From assembly GCF_013460135.1 (NCBI RefSeq), contig NZ_CP038155.1, positions 620,001-684,000 on the forward strand: a DNA stretch of 64,000 nucleotides, read 5' to 3'. Below the pieces are notes generated by a model. The model saw only the letters and a program-made list of their open reading frames with translations, was not told the origin of the DNA and searched no databases. Positions 1-11,737 of the stretch are shown one piece after another (the stretch's first letter is position 1; each line of letters begins with the position of its first letter). The position numbers were made by a program, and so were the translations under genes. The DNA comes from Arsenophonus endosymbiont of Aphis craccivora. GTDB taxonomy: Bacteria > Pseudomonadota > Gammaproteobacteria > Enterobacterales > Enterobacteriaceae.

Positions 1-104
1 ATCGTTTTTGTCTCTTCGGCGACAAAACGGGTATTGTTAATTACATGTGATACGGTGGTAGTTGAGACACCCGCAAGCTTTGCCACATCCTTAATTGTTG
101 CCAT
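1..104 (-). CDS. purR: Purine repressor PurR, N-terminal part (runs off the window)
   Basis: The reverse strand reads [20 protein letters not shown] and onward to the window edge, which matches the LacI-family helix-turn-helix and hinge start of E. coli PurR. PurR represses purine biosynthesis genes when bound to hypoxanthine or guanine. About 34 codons are visible and no lesion is seen. The ATG at 104 is preceded by AGGAG at about 116-120. The C-terminal ligand-binding domain lies outside the window, so intactness cannot be judged. ynhF sits divergently just upstream, as it does near purR in E. coli. Confidence 0.93.
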   Translation of the reverse strand, partial: MATIKDVAKLAGVSTTTVSHVINNTRFVAEETKT

Positions 105-363
105 GATTATAAAGACTCCTGAGTTATTCCCAATTCCTTTACTATTGTTTAAAAATTACTGTTATTGATCTATAAAAATAGATAATTAAGTTATCAGTAA
201 ACTGATCATTTTGTCTTATTTGCAGTAAAAACAAAAGTATTAATCAATCTTTACTAGATGATATAATAGAAAATAGCTTTTATTGTTGTATGATATTATG
301 ACATTTAATGATTTTTCATTAATTAATTTATGACTAAGACAGTGAGAATAGTGAGGTGAGGTT

Positions 364-447
364 ATGGATACCGATTTTAAATATGGTTTATGTACTGCGA
401 TAGTTGCATTATTAATGATCGTATCGTTTGTTTCTTTTATTTTATGA
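364..447 (+). CDS. ynhF: Small membrane protein YnhF
   Basis: This 27-codon gene encodes a short N-terminus (MDTDFKYG) followed by one hydrophobic helix ending in FVSFIL. It aligns with the 29-residue inner-membrane protein YnhF of E. coli (MSTDLKF start), which is also located beside purR. A good ribosome binding site (GAGGT) lies just upstream of the ATG. The function of YnhF is not established. Size, position, start motif and single transmembrane segment all agree, so I consider it real although very short. Confidence 0.8.
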   Translation: MDTDFKYGLCTAIVALLMIVSFVSFIL

Positions 448-554
448 GCATCATATTGGATGATCTGTCTGCATTTTATCGCTACAATATTTTGTCTTAA
501 GCTGCATCATGGACAGCAGGCTGCACTACTGGCAGCCTATAGTCTAATAAGGGA

Positions 555-2285
555 TTACATTTTTTCTACTGTTGCAATCCCTAATGTGTCTAAACCAATT
601 TTTAAGGTTTTTTGCGTCAGTAATGCTAGTTTTAATCGACTTTCTTTTGATGCGTTATTTTCTGCACCTAAAATTGGGCAATGTTCATAAAAACTAGAAA
701 ATAAACCTGCCAGATCATATAAGTAAGCACACATAATATGGGGTAAACCGTCGCGAGCAACGGTTAGTATTGTTTCTTCAAATTGTAATAAACGAGTCGC
801 TAAGGCTTGTTCATACTGATTTGCTAAAATCACCGGCTCGCTTAGTGCTGTTGGATTAATATTAGCCCGTTTAAAAATGGAGGCCGCACGGGTATAAGCA
901 TATTGCATATAAGGCGCGGTATTACCTTCAAACGCTAACATATTGTCCCAGTCAAAAATATAATCAGTGGTACGATTTTTCGATAGATCGGCATATTTTA
1001 CTGCACCAATACCCACCGCCTGACTAATTAATTGTAACTCGTTTTCTGGCATAGTTGGATTTTTTTGCCGGATAAGATCACTGGCACGCTCAATTGCCTC
1101 ATCAAGTAAATCGGCGAGCCGGATCGTTCCGCCGGTTCGAGTTTTAAACGGTTTACCATCTTTACCTAGCATCATACCGAACATATGATGCTCTAATGAC
1201 ATTGTATCGGGAATATAGCCGGCTTTACGCACAATAGCCCAAGCTTGCATCAGATGTTGATGTTGTCGTGAATCTATATAATATAACACCCGATCAGCGT
1301 GTAACATTTCATGACGATATTTAGCGCAGGCAATATCTGTTGTCGTATAAAGATAACCACCATCTTTTTTCTGGATGATAACCCCCATGGCATCACCGTC
1401 TTTATTCTTAAATTCATCCAGATAGACAACCATAGCGCCATCACTTTTAACGGCTAACTTTTTAGCTGTTAAATCAGCGACAATATCAGGCAGCATATTA
1501 TTATATAAGCTTTCACCCATCACATCGTCTTCTGTCAGTGTGACATTTAAACGATGATAGGTGTGTTGATTTTGCGCCATGGTAATATCGACCAATTTGC
1601 GCCACATTTTCCGACAATATTCATCACCAGATTGTAGTTTAACCACATAATTACGTGCAAGTTCAGCAAAATTTTCATCTTCATCATAATGTTTTTTAGC
1701 TTCACGATAGAAAGTCTCAAGATCAGCTAAAGCCATATCGGTAGCATTTTCTTGTTGAACTTTTTCCAAGTACGCAATTAGCATACCGAACTGGGTACCC
1801 CAATCGCCGATATGGTTAGCACGTATTACTTTATGACCTAAAAACTCTAATATACGAGCAACAGCATCGCCAATGATAGTAGAACGTAAATGACCAACAT
1901 GCATCTGCTTTGCTACATTGGGAGCGGAATAGTCAATAATGACGGTTTGTGGCGTAACGGTGCTAATTGCCAATTTTTCATGTTGCAAGGTAAGTTCAAT
2001 TTGTTCGGCTATCCATTGCTTATCAAGAAAAATATTAATAAAACCGGGTCCTGCTATTTCAACTTTACTGGCAATATTTTCCAGATTTAGTAGCGGCAGC
2101 ATTTTTTCAGCTAATTGACGTGGAGGAATGCCGATTTTTTTAGCTGCAGACATGACACCATTAGCTTGGTAATCACCGAATTGGGCTTTTGTTGAAGGGC
2201 GGATATGAGCCTCACTACCTTTAGGAGCCCTTGCGGCAATTAATGCATTACTAATTTTTTCTGAAAGAAGATCATGAATATTCAC
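555..2285 (-). CDS. argS: Arginyl-tRNA synthetase
   Basis: ArgS (576 aa; E. coli 577) charges tRNA-Arg with arginine using ATP in the cytoplasm. It is a class I synthetase. The HIGH-type motif appears as HVGH at residues 129-132 within [16 protein letters not shown]. The KMSKS loop is degenerate, as is usual for ArgS ([17 protein letters not shown] region). The N-terminal Add-1 domain ([10 protein letters not shown]) and the C-terminal anticodon-binding domain ending in GIATVEKM are both complete. The gene is intact and monocistronic, facing the decayed cutC across a 0.5-kb gap. Confidence 0.98.
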   Translation of the reverse strand: MNIHDLLSEKISNALIAARAPKGSEAHIRPSTKAQFGDYQANGVMSAAKKIGIPPRQLAEKMLPLLNLENIASKVEIAGPGFINIFLDKQWIAEQIELTLQHEKLAISTVTPQTVIIDYSAPNVAKQMHVGHLRSTIIGDAVARILEFLGHKVIRANHIGDWGTQFGMLIAYLEKVQQENATDMALADLETFYREAKKHYDEDENFAELARNYVVKLQSGDEYCRKMWRKLVDITMAQNQHTYHRLNVTLTEDDVMGESLYNNMLPDIVADLTAKKLAVKSDGAMVVYLDEFKNKDGDAMGVIIQKKDGGYLYTTTDIACAKYRHEMLHADRVLYYIDSRQHQHLMQAWAIVRKAGYIPDTMSLEHHMFGMMLGKDGKPFKTRTGGTIRLADLLDEAIERASDLIRQKNPTMPENELQLISQAVGIGAVKYADLSKNRTTDYIFDWDNMLAFEGNTAPYMQYAYTRAASIFKRANINPTALSEPVILANQYEQALATRLLQFEETILTVARDGLPHIMCAYLYDLAGLFSSFYEHCPILGAENNASKESRLKLALLTQKTLKIGLDTLGIATVEKM

Positions 2286-2806
2286 CTGATTACCTTAATG
2301 ATGAAGATAGCTGTCGTATTCAACTTAGTCAGATACAGCTATGAAGATCGTGATAAAAATAGCTGTCTTTATACCATAATTAGCTATTCACATGCTACTA
2401 TCAACTATTTGATCGATAACTCTATTGTAAAAATAATATCAGATAGGATCGCTTTTTATCATCTTGCTAAATGACAATAGAGGATTTTTGATTTATCTAA
2501 CTTTAAAAAATTACACGGCTGCTAAAATTGCAATTTTGATTAGAAATATTAATTTAAAAAAAGGCTATGTTAAGTCTCTTTATTTTCCAGATTAAAATTT
2601 ATCTTCATGAAAAGTTAAAAATATATTGAAAATTTATTATCAAAAGTTAATGGTCTTTTATAATAAAATATTATCCTTTTCCATTAAAATTAATTACTTG
2701 TCTCAATTACTGTTTGAAAAACTGGTATTTTATTTGCAGAATAGTATGCTTATTAATTGATAATTAAAAATAGAAATAACAATAATTAATCAGAGGTGGC
2801 AGTATT
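2286..2806. other. 521-bp AT-rich gap between argS and cutC
   Basis: No convincing gene is seen. In E. coli yecM lies between argS and cutC; no recognisable piece of it remains. Near argS the octamer ATAGCTGT occurs at 2307-2314 and 2359-2366 with its reverse complement at 2335-2342, so small hairpins are possible. The gap must hold the divergent argS and cutC promoters, but I could not place them with confidence. Confidence 0.5.
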
Positions 2807-3400
2807 ATGATAACCCTGGAAATTTGCTGCTATGAAGCTGAATGTGCGCTAATTGCGGAAAAATGTGGCGCAGATCGTATTGAACTTTGTTCCAGTCCAG
2901 CTGAAGGTGGATTAATGCCTAGTTATGGTTGTTTAAAACAGACTAAAGATACGATAAAGATCCCCGTTCATCCAATTGTACGTCCTAGATGAGGGGATTT
3001 TTGTTACAGCGATAGTGAGTTTGAAACTATTAAACATGATGTTAAATTTATCAGGCAGTTAGGTTTTCCTGGTGTGGTATATGGCATATTGAATCGAGAA
3101 GGGCATATTGATATACCGCGTATGCGTATTTTAAAAGCATTATCTAGTAAAACTCCAAATGGGCCGATAATCATGGCGGGTGCTGGGGTGAAATTGTCAA
3201 ATTTGCAGAAATTTATTGATGCAGGTTTACCGGAAGTACATACATCTGCTGGGAGAGTAATGCCATCGACTATGAACTACCGCAAAGCAGGGGTAACGAT
3301 GAGATCCAATATGGATATGGATGAATTTACTCATTATTGTGTAGATAGTGATGTGGTGGAAGCAATGAAAAATTTATTAGCGATTGCTAATAATGACTGA
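2807..3400 (+). pseudogene. cutC: cutC pseudogene (copper homeostasis protein CutC)
   Basis: The start [28 protein letters not shown]-type sequence and the end ([20 protein letters not shown]) match CutC, a TIM-barrel protein linked to copper homeostasis. Two lesions are visible. The first is an in-frame TGA at 2990-2992, where E. coli has a Gly codon in PIIRPRGGDF. The second is an internal in-frame deletion of about 54 codons that removes the central segment around E. coli residues VTFHRAFDMC. Both halves stay in the same frame, which argues for stepwise decay of a formerly normal gene. Confidence 0.92.
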
Positions 3401-3441
3401 TTATAAGTTTAGTGCAATGACGGTATTCAAGACCGTCAAGT

Positions 3442-4412
3442 TTACCTTTTTTTGGCAACTAAAGTTGCGCGTAGAGGAGCCGGATAACCTTCAACTGTCA
3501 AATGTATGTTATTTGGGTCAAAAAAATTTGCTAATGATTCGGTTTCCATCCAGGCTGTTTTTCGCTGTTCTTGTACGGTTGTTACTGTTTGATCAACAAT
3601 ATGCACATCGCAAAAGCCACACTTTTCTAGCCAGATTTTAATCATTTTGGCTGAGGGAATAAAATAAACATTACGCATTTGAGCATAACGTTCTTCAGGT
3701 ATTAAGCATTGGTTTTCATCACCTTCAATAACTAAACTTTCCAGTACTAGCTCACCACCGGAAACTAATTGATTTTTTAGCTGATAGAGATGATCTAACG
3801 GTGAACGCCGATGATAAAGTACACCCATTGAAAATACAGTATCAAAGGCAGCTAGAGTCGGTAGTTGTTCGATACCTAGAGGCAATAGATGTGCTTGTTG
3901 ATTATTGCCAATTAATTTACGTATGGCTTCAAACTGACATAAAAATAGTTGGGTAGGATCAATACCGATGACAGTTTTTGCGCCTTCACCAACCATTCTC
4001 CACATGTGATAGCCATTACCGCAGCCGACATCAAGTACCTGTTTATCTGTTAATGGTGAAAGATGAGGCAGTATACGTTGCCATTTCCAGTCCGAACGCC
4101 ATTCGCAATCAATATTAATATCGTAAAGGGAAAATGGGCCTTTACGCCAGGGCATTAGGCTTTTTAGCAGTAAAGTGATCCGTTGCTTATCTTTTAAACA
4201 AAGTGGTAACTTATTTTTGGCTATTACTGCTGTTTTTAGATCTAAGTGAGCGGGTGTCATAGCGGGCAGATTTTGCACTATTTTTTGCCAACAATTAAAT
4301 TGCCCATGTTGAGTGGTTTTTTTCCATTGTTCAATTTGGCATGGCAGCGTTTCTAACCAATGGCTAAGTGATCCTACGGCGATTTGTTGATAAAAATGGC
4401 CAAAATCTATCA

Positions 4413-4413
<1 letters not shown>
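3442..4413 (-). CDS. cmoB: tRNA U34 carboxymethyltransferase CmoB
   Basis: CmoB transfers the carboxymethyl group of carboxy-SAM (made by CmoA) to 5-hydroxyuridine at tRNA position 34, giving cmo5U. The protein (323 aa, as in E. coli) has the SAM-binding motif [13 protein letters not shown] near residue 130 and the conserved [20 protein letters not shown] segment before it. I prefer ATG at 4413 over the TTG one codon upstream because it gives the family start MIDFG and overlaps the cmoA stop by one base (TGATG), indicating translational coupling. The gene is intact. Confidence 0.97.
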
Positions 4414-5201
<788 letters not shown>

Positions 5202-5241
5202 TCATTCTAACAGATTTTATGTTAGGACATAAATTAAAACT

Positions 5242-5281
5242 CATTAACATGGCAAAGCGTAGAATGATGACCATGTTAATG
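5242..5281. terminator. Perfect 11-bp inverted repeat between yecN and cmoA
   Basis: CATTAACATGG at 5242-5252 pairs with CCATGTTAATG at 5271-5281 across an 18-nt loop. It lies just past the yecN stop codon on the minus strand. It lacks a following U-run, so it may be a weak terminator, an mRNA-stabilising hairpin, or an operator for cmoAB. Confidence 0.4.
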
Positions 5282-5295
5282 AAATAAACCTTGTA

Positions 5296-5694
5296 TTAAA
5301 GATCAAACGAAAAAATTTGTATCCAAGGCAAATAATAAATGTTAACCAGGATCATCAAAATCATAGAACTATAAGTCGTTATTTGGCCAAAATGGCGCCA
5401 AGTTCGTTCTCTATGTTTTAGGCCAAAGTAATGAAAAATTCTGGCGATGATAAAAATTAACCCACAAAGATGAATAGCCCAAACGGGTGCACCATTCATC
5501 TCCATCATCAATAATAACAGCATAGAGATAGGAATATACTCAATCGCATTACTCTGAACGCGTAATGCTGTTTGTAATTCACAAAAACCACCATCACCGT
5601 AAGTAACTTGATACTGAGTTCTGAGTTTAATGACTTCCAAAGATAACTTAAACAATATTAAAGCACTAAATACAATGTACAGAGAACTAACCAT
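5296..5694 (-). CDS. yecN: MAPEG-family inner-membrane protein YecN
   Basis: This 132-aa protein (E. coli YecN 131 aa) has four hydrophobic segments and the MAPEG signature around QTALRVQSNAIEYIPI. MAPEG proteins relate to membrane glutathione transferases; the role of bacterial YecN is not known. I chose the ATG at 5694 because it gives the family start MVSSLY and is preceded by GGGGA seven bases upstream; the longer frame to 5763 has no homology. The position next to cmoA is conserved with E. coli. Confidence 0.9.
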   Translation of the reverse strand: MVSSLYIVFSALILFKLSLEVIKLRTQYQVTYGDGGFCELQTALRVQSNAIEYIPISMLLLLMMEMNGAPVWAIHLCGLIFIIARIFHYFGLKHRERTWRHFGQITTYSSMILMILVNIYYLPWIQIFSFDL

Positions 5695-5957
5695 TTTTTT
5701 CCCCAATTTTATTAGGCAAAACAGTGAAATAATGATACATCTCAAAACTTCAACAGTTACCATACATATAGTATTTAAATCAATAAAAAGCTTTCAGATT
5801 GCGAATACGTTAAAAGTTATCTGGCCAATATGATAAGGCGTACTTATTTCCCAGTAGAAATTTCTTTATAATAGCGATATTTTTTGATTATATTTAAATT
5901 AATAGCACTAAAACGGCTAGTGCAAGCGACTCTGTATGATGAGTAAAAGGATATCGT

Positions 5958-7721
5958 ATGCGGACAAATTATTGTGGGCAATTAGGTGTTGCTCACGTCG
6001 GACAAAAAGTGACTCTCTGTGGCTGGGTTAACCGCCAGCGTAATTTAGGGAAATTAATTTTTGTCGATATGAGAGATCGCGAAGGTTTAGTTCAAGTTGT
6101 TTTTGTGCAGGAAAATCATGCCGAACTTTTTCCCCAAGCGTCACAGTTACGCAACGAATTTTGTATCCAGATCACAGGTATGGTACGAGAACGTGAACAA
6201 ATCAATAAAGAGATACCGACCGGTGAGATTGAAATTGTTGCACAAGCATTGACGATTATTAATCGTTCTGAACCATTACCGATAGATAGCAATCAACAAA
6301 ATGCCGAAGAAATAAGATTAAAATATCGTTATCTTGATTTAAGGCGGCCGGAAATGGCAACGCGCTTAAGAGAGCGAGCCAACATTACTAGTTTTGTGCG
6401 TCTTTTTATGGATGCAGAAGGTTTTGTTGATATTGAAACGCCCATTTTGACCAAAGCAACACCAGAAGGTGCGCGTGATTATCTTGTTCCAAGTCGCGTT
6501 CATAAAGGTGAGTTTTATGCTCTGCCGCAATCACCACAACTTTTTAAACAATTATTGATGATGTCGGGCTTTGATCGCTATTATCAGATAGTAAAATGTT
6601 TCCGTGATGAAGATTTACGAGCTGATCGCCAGCCTGAATTTACTCAGATCGACGTAGAAACCTCTTTTATGACTGCTGAGCAAGTTCGTGAAGTGATGGA
6701 GCGTTTGATCCGTCAATTGTGGCAGGAAAATAAAGGTATTGAGTTAGGCACTTTTCCGGTAATGACTTTTGCTGAGGCCATGCAACGTTATGGTTCAGAT
6801 AAACCAGACTTACGAAATCCATTAGAATTGGTTGATATTGCTGCTTTGGTCAATGCCGTTGAATTTACAGTTTTTGCTGAAGCTGCCAATGATCAAAAAG
6901 GTCGTGTGGCTGCACTTTGTGTTCCAGGCGGGGCCACATTAACGCGTAAACAACTTGATGGTTATACTGAATTTGTTGCTATTTACGGCGCCAAAGGATT
7001 AGCTTGGATGAAGGTTAATTCGCTGACTGAAGGCCAGGTAGATATTCAAAGCCCGATAGCTAAGTTTTTACCACCATCGGTGATTGATAATTTGTTAGCA
7101 CGTACCCAAGCTAAAGCGGGTGATATTTTGTTATTTGGTGCTGGTAAACAAAATGTTATCAATGATGCAATGGGAGCGTTACGGTTGAAAGTAGGGCGTG
7201 ATTTAGCACTCACACAAAATAATACCTGGAAACCGTTATGGATTGTTGATTTTCCAATGTTTGAAGAGGATGAAAATGGTGAGCTTCATGCTATGCATCA
7301 TCCTTTTACTGCACCGAAAGATTTTACCCCGGAGCAACTACAAGCCAATCCTCTAGCGGCCGTCGCTAATGCCTATGATATGGTCATTAATGGTTATGAA
7401 GTTGGTGGCGGTTCAGTGCGTATCCACCATAATAAGATGCAACAAGCTGTTTTTGAAATTCTTAATATTAGCCAATTAGATCAGCAAGATAAATTTGGCT
7501 TCTTGCTTGAGGCATTACAATATGGAACACCTCCACATGCCGGTTTAGCATTTGGTTTAGATAGACTTGTTATGTTATTAACGGGAACAGAAAATATTCG
7601 CGATGTGATTGCGTTTCCAAAAACAACCGCAGCAGCTTGTTTGATGACCAATGCACCCAGTGTGGCCAATCCGGCCGCATTAGCGGAATTAGCGATAAAT
7701 GTTGCTCCAAAAACTAAATAG
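5958..7721 (+). CDS. aspS: Aspartyl-tRNA synthetase
   Basis: AspS (587 aa; E. coli 590) is a class II synthetase that charges tRNA-Asp. The N-terminal OB-fold anticodon-binding domain begins [20 protein letters not shown]. Motif 2 ([18 protein letters not shown]) is near residue 215 and motif 3 (GLAFGLDRL) near residue 530; the bacterial GAD insertion lies between them. The start has AAGGA upstream. It begins a rightward run aspS-nudB-yebC, with nudB five bases after its stop. No lesions are seen. Confidence 0.98.
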   Translation: MRTNYCGQLGVAHVGQKVTLCGWVNRQRNLGKLIFVDMRDREGLVQVVFVQENHAELFPQASQLRNEFCIQITGMVREREQINKEIPTGEIEIVAQALTIINRSEPLPIDSNQQNAEEIRLKYRYLDLRRPEMATRLRERANITSFVRLFMDAEGFVDIETPILTKATPEGARDYLVPSRVHKGEFYALPQSPQLFKQLLMMSGFDRYYQIVKCFRDEDLRADRQPEFTQIDVETSFMTAEQVREVMERLIRQLWQENKGIELGTFPVMTFAEAMQRYGSDKPDLRNPLELVDIAALVNAVEFTVFAEAANDQKGRVAALCVPGGATLTRKQLDGYTEFVAIYGAKGLAWMKVNSLTEGQVDIQSPIAKFLPPSVIDNLLARTQAKAGDILLFGAGKQNVINDAMGALRLKVGRDLALTQNNTWKPLWIVDFPMFEEDENGELHAMHHPFTAPKDFTPEQLQANPLAAVANAYDMVINGYEVGGGSVRIHHNKMQQAVFEILNISQLDQQDKFGFLLEALQYGTPPHAGLAFGLDRLVMLLTGTENIRDVIAFPKTTAAACLMTNAPSVANPAALAELAINVAPKTK

Positions 7722-7726
7722 ATACT

Positions 7727-8164
7727 ATGCAATATAAACGGCCGGAATCAGTATTAGTTGTAGTTTATGTGCAATCGAGTCGCCAAGTATTGATGCTACA
7801 GCGGCGTGATGATCCTGATTTTTGGCAATCAGTTACCGGTAGTCTTGAGGATAACGAAACACCAAGAGAGACGGCATTGCGTGAAGTTAAAGAAGAGATA
7901 GGCATTGATATTATCGAACAGCATTTGACGTTAGTTGATCTGCAACACAGTCTCTATTTTGATATTTTTTTAAAATTTCGCCACCGCTATGCTCCGGGTA
8001 TAACTCAATGCAAAGAGCATTGGTTTTCTTTGGCCTTACCGCAAGAGCAGGATTTTTTATTGAAAGAACATTTGGCTTTTCGTTGGTTACCTGCTGTTCA
8101 GGCAGCAGCATTGACCAAGTCATGGAGTAACCGTCAGGCGATTGAACAATTTGTTCTAAAATGA
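7727..8164 (+). CDS. nudB: Dihydroneopterin triphosphate diphosphatase NudB
   Basis: NudB removes pyrophosphate from dihydroneopterin triphosphate in folate synthesis. The 145-aa protein contains an intact Nudix box near residues 38-60 (GSLEDNETPRETALREVKEE, then IG) with the metal-binding REVKEE core. The length agrees with E. coli (150 aa). It follows aspS by five bases and precedes yebC, the same order as in E. coli, so it is almost certainly cotranscribed with aspS. Confidence 0.95.
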   Translation: MQYKRPESVLVVVYVQSSRQVLMLQRRDDPDFWQSVTGSLEDNETPRETALREVKEEIGIDIIEQHLTLVDLQHSLYFDIFLKFRHRYAPGITQCKEHWFSLALPQEQDFLLKEHLAFRWLPAVQAAALTKSWSNRQAIEQFVLK

Positions 8165-8194
8165 TTTTTATTGACGTATTTTGGGAGATATTTC

Positions 8195-8938
8195 ATGGCA
8201 GGTCATAGTAAATGGGCCAATACTAAACATCGAAAAGCGGCGCAAGATGCTAAACGTGGTAAAATTTTTACTAAAATTATTCGTGAACTGGTAACAGCGG
8301 CTCGTTTAGGTGGCGGTGACGCTGCATCAAACCCACGATTGCGTGCGGCTATTGATAAGGCATTATCTAATAATATGACGCGAGATACGTTAAATCGAGC
8401 AATCGCACGTGGTGTAGGTAGTGATGACAATGATAATCTAGAAACGATAATTTATGAAGGCTATGGCCCAGGCGGTACGGCTGTTATGGTTGAATGCTTA
8501 AGTGATAATCGTAATCGTACAGTTTCTGATGTCCGCCACGCCTTTACTAAGTGCGGTGGTAATTTAGGTACCGATGGTTCGGTTGCTTATTTATTTACTA
8601 AACGTGGCGTGATCTCATATGCACCAGGCATTGATGAAGATAATTTAATGGAAGCGGTATTAGAAGCGGGTGCAGATGATGTCGAATCTTATGATGATGG
8701 TGCCATCGATGTTTATACTACGCTGGAAAGCTTTGGTGATGTAAAAGATGCTTTAGATGCGGCCGGTTTTAAGGCTGAAGCCGCCGAGGTGACAATGATC
8801 CCGTCAACCAAAGCAAATTTAGATGCTGACACTGCACCTAAACTTTTACGTTTAATCGATATGCTGGAAGATTCTGATGATGTACAAGAAGTATATCATA
8901 ATGGGGAAATTTCAGATGAAGTTGCGGCTCAGCTATAA
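8195..8938 (+). CDS. yebC: YebC/PmpR-family protein YebC
   Basis: YebC belongs to a widely conserved family (Pfam Transcrip_reg). Family members have been described as transcription regulators and, more recently, as ribosome-associated factors. The 247-aa product starts [20 protein letters not shown], the family hallmark. The start chosen is the ATG at 8195, preceded by GGGAGA; an upstream TTG at 8171 would add eight unrelated residues. The gene is intact and is followed by an intrinsic terminator. Confidence 0.96.
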   Translation: MAGHSKWANTKHRKAAQDAKRGKIFTKIIRELVTAARLGGGDAASNPRLRAAIDKALSNNMTRDTLNRAIARGVGSDDNDNLETIIYEGYGPGGTAVMVECLSDNRNRTVSDVRHAFTKCGGNLGTDGSVAYLFTKRGVISYAPGIDEDNLMEAVLEAGADDVESYDDGAIDVYTTLESFGDVKDALDAAGFKAEAAEVTMIPSTKANLDADTAPKLLRLIDMLEDSDDVQEVYHNGEISDEVAAQL

Positions 8939-8965
8939 TTAAATCAACTTTTTATATTAAGAGAT

Positions 8966-8995
8966 AGCATGCTGATTATCAGTATGCTTTTTCTT
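8966..8995 (+). terminator. Intrinsic terminator after yebC
   Basis: A 10-bp stem (AGCATGCTGA at 8966-8975 with TCAGTATGCT at 8979-8988, one G-U pair) with a 3-nt loop is followed by TTTTCTTT. It closes the aspS-nudB-yebC transcription unit 28 bases after the yebC stop. Confidence 0.8.
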
Positions 8996-9027
8996 TGCAT
9001 GTTTAACCTACTCAGTGAGTCAAGAAT

Positions 9028-9549
9028 ATGGCAATTATTCTTGGGATTGATCCTGGTTCGCGTATTACCGGTTATGGTGTTATTCGTCAACAAGTTCGAC
9101 AGTTGATCTATATAGGTAGTGGCTGTATACGTACTCAGGCAGACGATCTGCCAACACGCTTACAACGTATTTATGCAGGTGTCACTGAAATCATTACCCA
9201 ATATCGACCGGACAGTTTTGCTATCGAACAGGTGTTTATGGCAAAAAATGCCGATTCTGCTCTAAAATTAGGTCAAGCGAGAGGCGTGGCGATTTTAGCT
9301 GCAGTTAATAATCAATTACCAGTTTTTGAATATGCGGCGCGACAAGTAAAACAATCCGTTGTTGGCACGGGAGCGGCGGAAAAAAAACAAGTTCAGCATA
9401 TGGTCTGCTCAATATTGAAATTGTTATCGCATCCTCAAGCTGATGCTGCTGATGCTTTAGCTATTGCGATCACGCATTGTCATTTTAATCAAAATTTGGC
9501 TCGAATAGGTGAGCCAGAACTATCATTGGCTAAAAGACGATTGCGTTAA
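9028..9549 (+). CDS. ruvC: Holliday junction resolvase RuvC
   Basis: RuvC cleaves Holliday junctions that RuvAB has migrated. The protein is 173 aa, the same as in E. coli. The catalytic acidic residues are present: Asp8 in [12 protein letters not shown], Glu67-68 in [12 protein letters not shown], and two Asp in [13 protein letters not shown] (about 139 and 142). It comes just before ruvA-ruvB, the usual enterobacterial order, but an intrinsic terminator separates it from ruvA, so ruvAB probably has its own promoter as well. No lesion is seen. Confidence 0.97.
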   Translation: MAIILGIDPGSRITGYGVIRQQVRQLIYIGSGCIRTQADDLPTRLQRIYAGVTEIITQYRPDSFAIEQVFMAKNADSALKLGQARGVAILAAVNNQLPVFEYAARQVKQSVVGTGAAEKKQVQHMVCSILKLLSHPQADAADALAIAITHCHFNQNLARIGEPELSLAKRRLR

Positions 9550-9551
9550 TA

Positions 9552-9576
9552 ACTGGATATAAATCCAGTATTTTTT
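9552..9576 (+). terminator. Intrinsic terminator between ruvC and ruvA
   Basis: ACTGGAT at 9552-9558 pairs with ATCCAGT at 9563-9569 with loop ATAA, followed by A and six Ts. It lies three bases after the ruvC stop and would at least partly uncouple ruvC from ruvAB. Confidence 0.8.
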
Positions 9577-9619
9577 ATAATATAAGCATTAGCAGAATAA
9601 CCTAAAAGAGGAAATCGAT

Positions 9620-10234
9620 GTGATTGGTCGCTTGCGAGGCACTATTTTGGAAAAACAGCCGCCTATTGTTTTACTCGAACTAAATGGTGTAGGTTATGAA
9701 GTTTATATGCCAATGACCTGTTTTTATGAATTACCAGAAATTGGTCAGGAAGTGATCTTATGGACTCAATTTATCGTGCGTGAAGATGCGCAGCTACTAT
9801 ATGGCTTCAATGATAAGCAAGAAAGGGCATTATTTCGTGAGTTAATTAAGGTTAATGGGGTAGGTCCTAAATTAGCGCTGGCCATTTTATCCGGTATGTC
9901 AGCTTATCAATTTGTTTCTGCGATAGAACAAGAAGCGATTTCTAGCTTGGTAAAATTACCGGGTGTTGGCAAAAAAACCGCAGAACGGCTGGTGGTTGAA
10001 ATGAAAGACCGCTTTAAAGGACTTAATGGCGATCTATTTAATAATAGTGTGATAGATTTACCTGGCTCATCAGCGGCAAAACAAAATAGTCATGATATTG
10101 AAGCAGAGGCAGTTTCGGCATTAATTTCTTTAGGCTATAAACCACAAGATGCGAGCCGTATGATCGGCAGAGTTGCTAATGGAGCTACTAACTGTGAAGC
10201 ATTGATCCGCGAAGCATTGCGAGCTGCATTATAA
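9620..10234 (+). CDS. ruvA: Holliday junction DNA helicase subunit RuvA
   Basis: RuvA tetramers bind Holliday junctions and load the RuvB motor. The 204-aa protein (E. coli 203) has the N-terminal OB fold ([15 protein letters not shown]), two helix-hairpin-helix motifs ([25 protein letters not shown] at about residues 73-125), and the C-terminal RuvB-contacting domain ending in [10 protein letters not shown]. It starts with GTG, as in E. coli, with AAAGAGGAAA upstream. It is 22 bases from ruvB and cotranscribed with it. Confidence 0.97.
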   Translation: MIGRLRGTILEKQPPIVLLELNGVGYEVYMPMTCFYELPEIGQEVILWTQFIVREDAQLLYGFNDKQERALFRELIKVNGVGPKLALAILSGMSAYQFVSAIEQEAISSLVKLPGVGKKTAERLVVEMKDRFKGLNGDLFNNSVIDLPGSSAAKQNSHDIEAEAVSALISLGYKPQDASRMIGRVANGATNCEALIREALRAAL

Positions 10235-10256
10235 ATAATAAGTAAGGACCAAACCT

Positions 10257-11273
10257 ATGATTGAGGCTGATCGTTTAGTTTCTGCTGAGAATTTACCTGA
10301 TGAAGACGTGATTGATCGCGCTATTCGACCAAAACTCCTTACTGAATATGTCGGGCAACCTCAGGTTTGCCAACAGATGGAAATCTTTATCCAGGCAGCT
10401 AAATTACGAGCTGAAGCACTTGATCACTTGCTGATTTTTGGTCCACCTGGGCTTGGTAAAACGACATTAGCGGGTATTGTGGCGAATGAATTGGGCGCAA
10501 ATTTACGTACCATCTCCGGCCCAGTGTTAGAAAAGGCAGGGGATTTAGCGGCAATGCTAACTAATTTAGAACCGCATGATGTACTCTTTATTGATGAAAT
10601 ACATCGTTTATCGCCAGTTGTAGAAGAGATCCTTTATCCGGCAATGGAAGATTACCAACTGGATATAATGATAGGAGAAGGGCCTGCTGCGCGTTCAATT
10701 AAAATTGATCTACCTCCTTTTACTCTAGTTGGTGCAACAACCAGAGCCGGCTCACTGACATCCCCGCTTAGAGATCGTTTTGGTATTGTTCAGCGTCTTG
10801 AATTTTATAATGTCGATGATTTACAGACGATTGTATTACGTAGTGCTTACTTTATGGGGTTAGAAATTTCTGATGCCGGTGCGAGACAAATTGCGATGCG
10901 CTCACGGGGAACGCCGCGGATAACTAATCGTTTATTACGGCGAGTAAGAGATTTTGCCCAAGTTAAAGGCGATGGTATTATTGATGGCGACATCGCTTCA
11001 CAGGCATTAGATATGCTTAATGTTGATTCAGCCGGTTTTGACTATCTGGATCGTAAGTTATTGATCGCTATTATTGATAAATTTATGGGGGGACCGGTAG
11101 GATTAGACAATGTGGCTGCTGCAATTGGTGAAGAAAGGGAAACCATAGAGGATGTTCTTGAACCTTTCCTGATTCAACAAGGCTTTATTCAGCGTACTCC
11201 CCGTGGTCGAATTGCGACTGATCATGCCTACCGCCATTTTGGGGTTAATAAAGATCATGATGATGCTAATTAA
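10257..11273 (+). CDS. ruvB: Holliday junction DNA helicase motor RuvB
   Basis: RuvB is the AAA+ ATPase ring that drives branch migration. The 338-aa product carries Walker [10 protein letters not shown] (about residues 62-70), Walker [10 protein letters not shown] (about 110-118), sensor 1 around GATTRAG and the arginine-finger region (SPLRDRFG), followed by the winged-helix domain ([10 protein letters not shown]). It is intact. With ruvA and ruvC it shows that recombinational repair is retained, in keeping with the IS-mediated rearrangements seen nearby. Confidence 0.98.
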   Translation: MIEADRLVSAENLPDEDVIDRAIRPKLLTEYVGQPQVCQQMEIFIQAAKLRAEALDHLLIFGPPGLGKTTLAGIVANELGANLRTISGPVLEKAGDLAAMLTNLEPHDVLFIDEIHRLSPVVEEILYPAMEDYQLDIMIGEGPAARSIKIDLPPFTLVGATTRAGSLTSPLRDRFGIVQRLEFYNVDDLQTIVLRSAYFMGLEISDAGARQIAMRSRGTPRITNRLLRRVRDFAQVKGDGIIDGDIASQALDMLNVDSAGFDYLDRKLLIAIIDKFMGGPVGLDNVAAAIGEERETIEDVLEPFLIQQGFIQRTPRGRIATDHAYRHFGVNKDHDDAN

Positions 11274-11580
11274 GTTTATTAATGGGGTTAAATTTATTGC
11301 TTGTAATTCGCTAACATAATCATGCTAATTATTTTCAATGCAGCTTAATACCGGGTTAGGTTGCTATTTATAATATATGAATAAATAATAATTTATTTAT
11401 GATTCTTGTTTGTTATTTTTATTAACCATTTTTATTATCAATGAACTTCTTATTTAATTAATACATTATTATTTTTATTGATGTTTTTGCCGTGGTTAAA
11501 TAATAATTTTACGGTAGTTTTCATTATGTCTACTAACTATTTTTTAATAAATAAAATTAGCTAATTACGGAATAAAATGA
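11274..11580. other. 307-bp AT-rich gap after ruvB
   Basis: No gene or clear terminator is seen. The sequence is very AT-rich with runs of TTATT/AATAA. It presumably carries the promoter of the truncated chitin-binding gene that starts at 11581. Confidence 0.4.
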
Positions 11581-11737
11581 ATGAAAATAACATTATTATT
11601 ATCAATGTTATCATTAGCAATGTTAGTATTGATTAGTATTATAAGTTTTGCCAGAGCAAATACTCTCCTCAATCCTATGCATGGTTATATCGATTTTCCT
11701 ACTAGTCGAGCTTATCTGTGTTCGTTAGGTAAAAATG
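11581..11737 (+). pseudogene. CBP21-like chitin-binding/LPMO (AA10) gene, 5' remnant cut by IS
   Basis: The first 52 codons encode a hydrophobic signal peptide (MKITLLLSMLSLAMLVLIS, then IISFARA) and then HGYIDFPTSRAYLCSLGKNG. This matches the mature N-terminus of Serratia CBP21 (HGYVESPASRAYQCKL), a copper lytic polysaccharide monooxygenase acting on chitin. The IS begins at 11738 and the rest of the gene is absent; read into the IS the frame ends LC-stop. Seven residues stand between the likely signal cleavage site and the His that would bind copper. Such proteins in insect-associated bacteria may attack chitin linings; that role is inference. Confidence 0.75.

Noticed and set aside
517-537. 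Terminator for argS from the AGGCTGC/GCAGCCT inverted repeat
   Set aside because: The 7-bp stem is real, but neither side has a U-run, so I do not call it a terminator.
460-690. 76-aa forward open frame overlapping the 3' end of argS
   Set aside because: It lies mostly antisense to argS, has no start signal, and resembles nothing.
8171-8194. Longer YebC starting at TTG 8171
   Set aside because: The ATG at 8195 has a good ribosome binding site and gives the invariant family start MAGHSKW.
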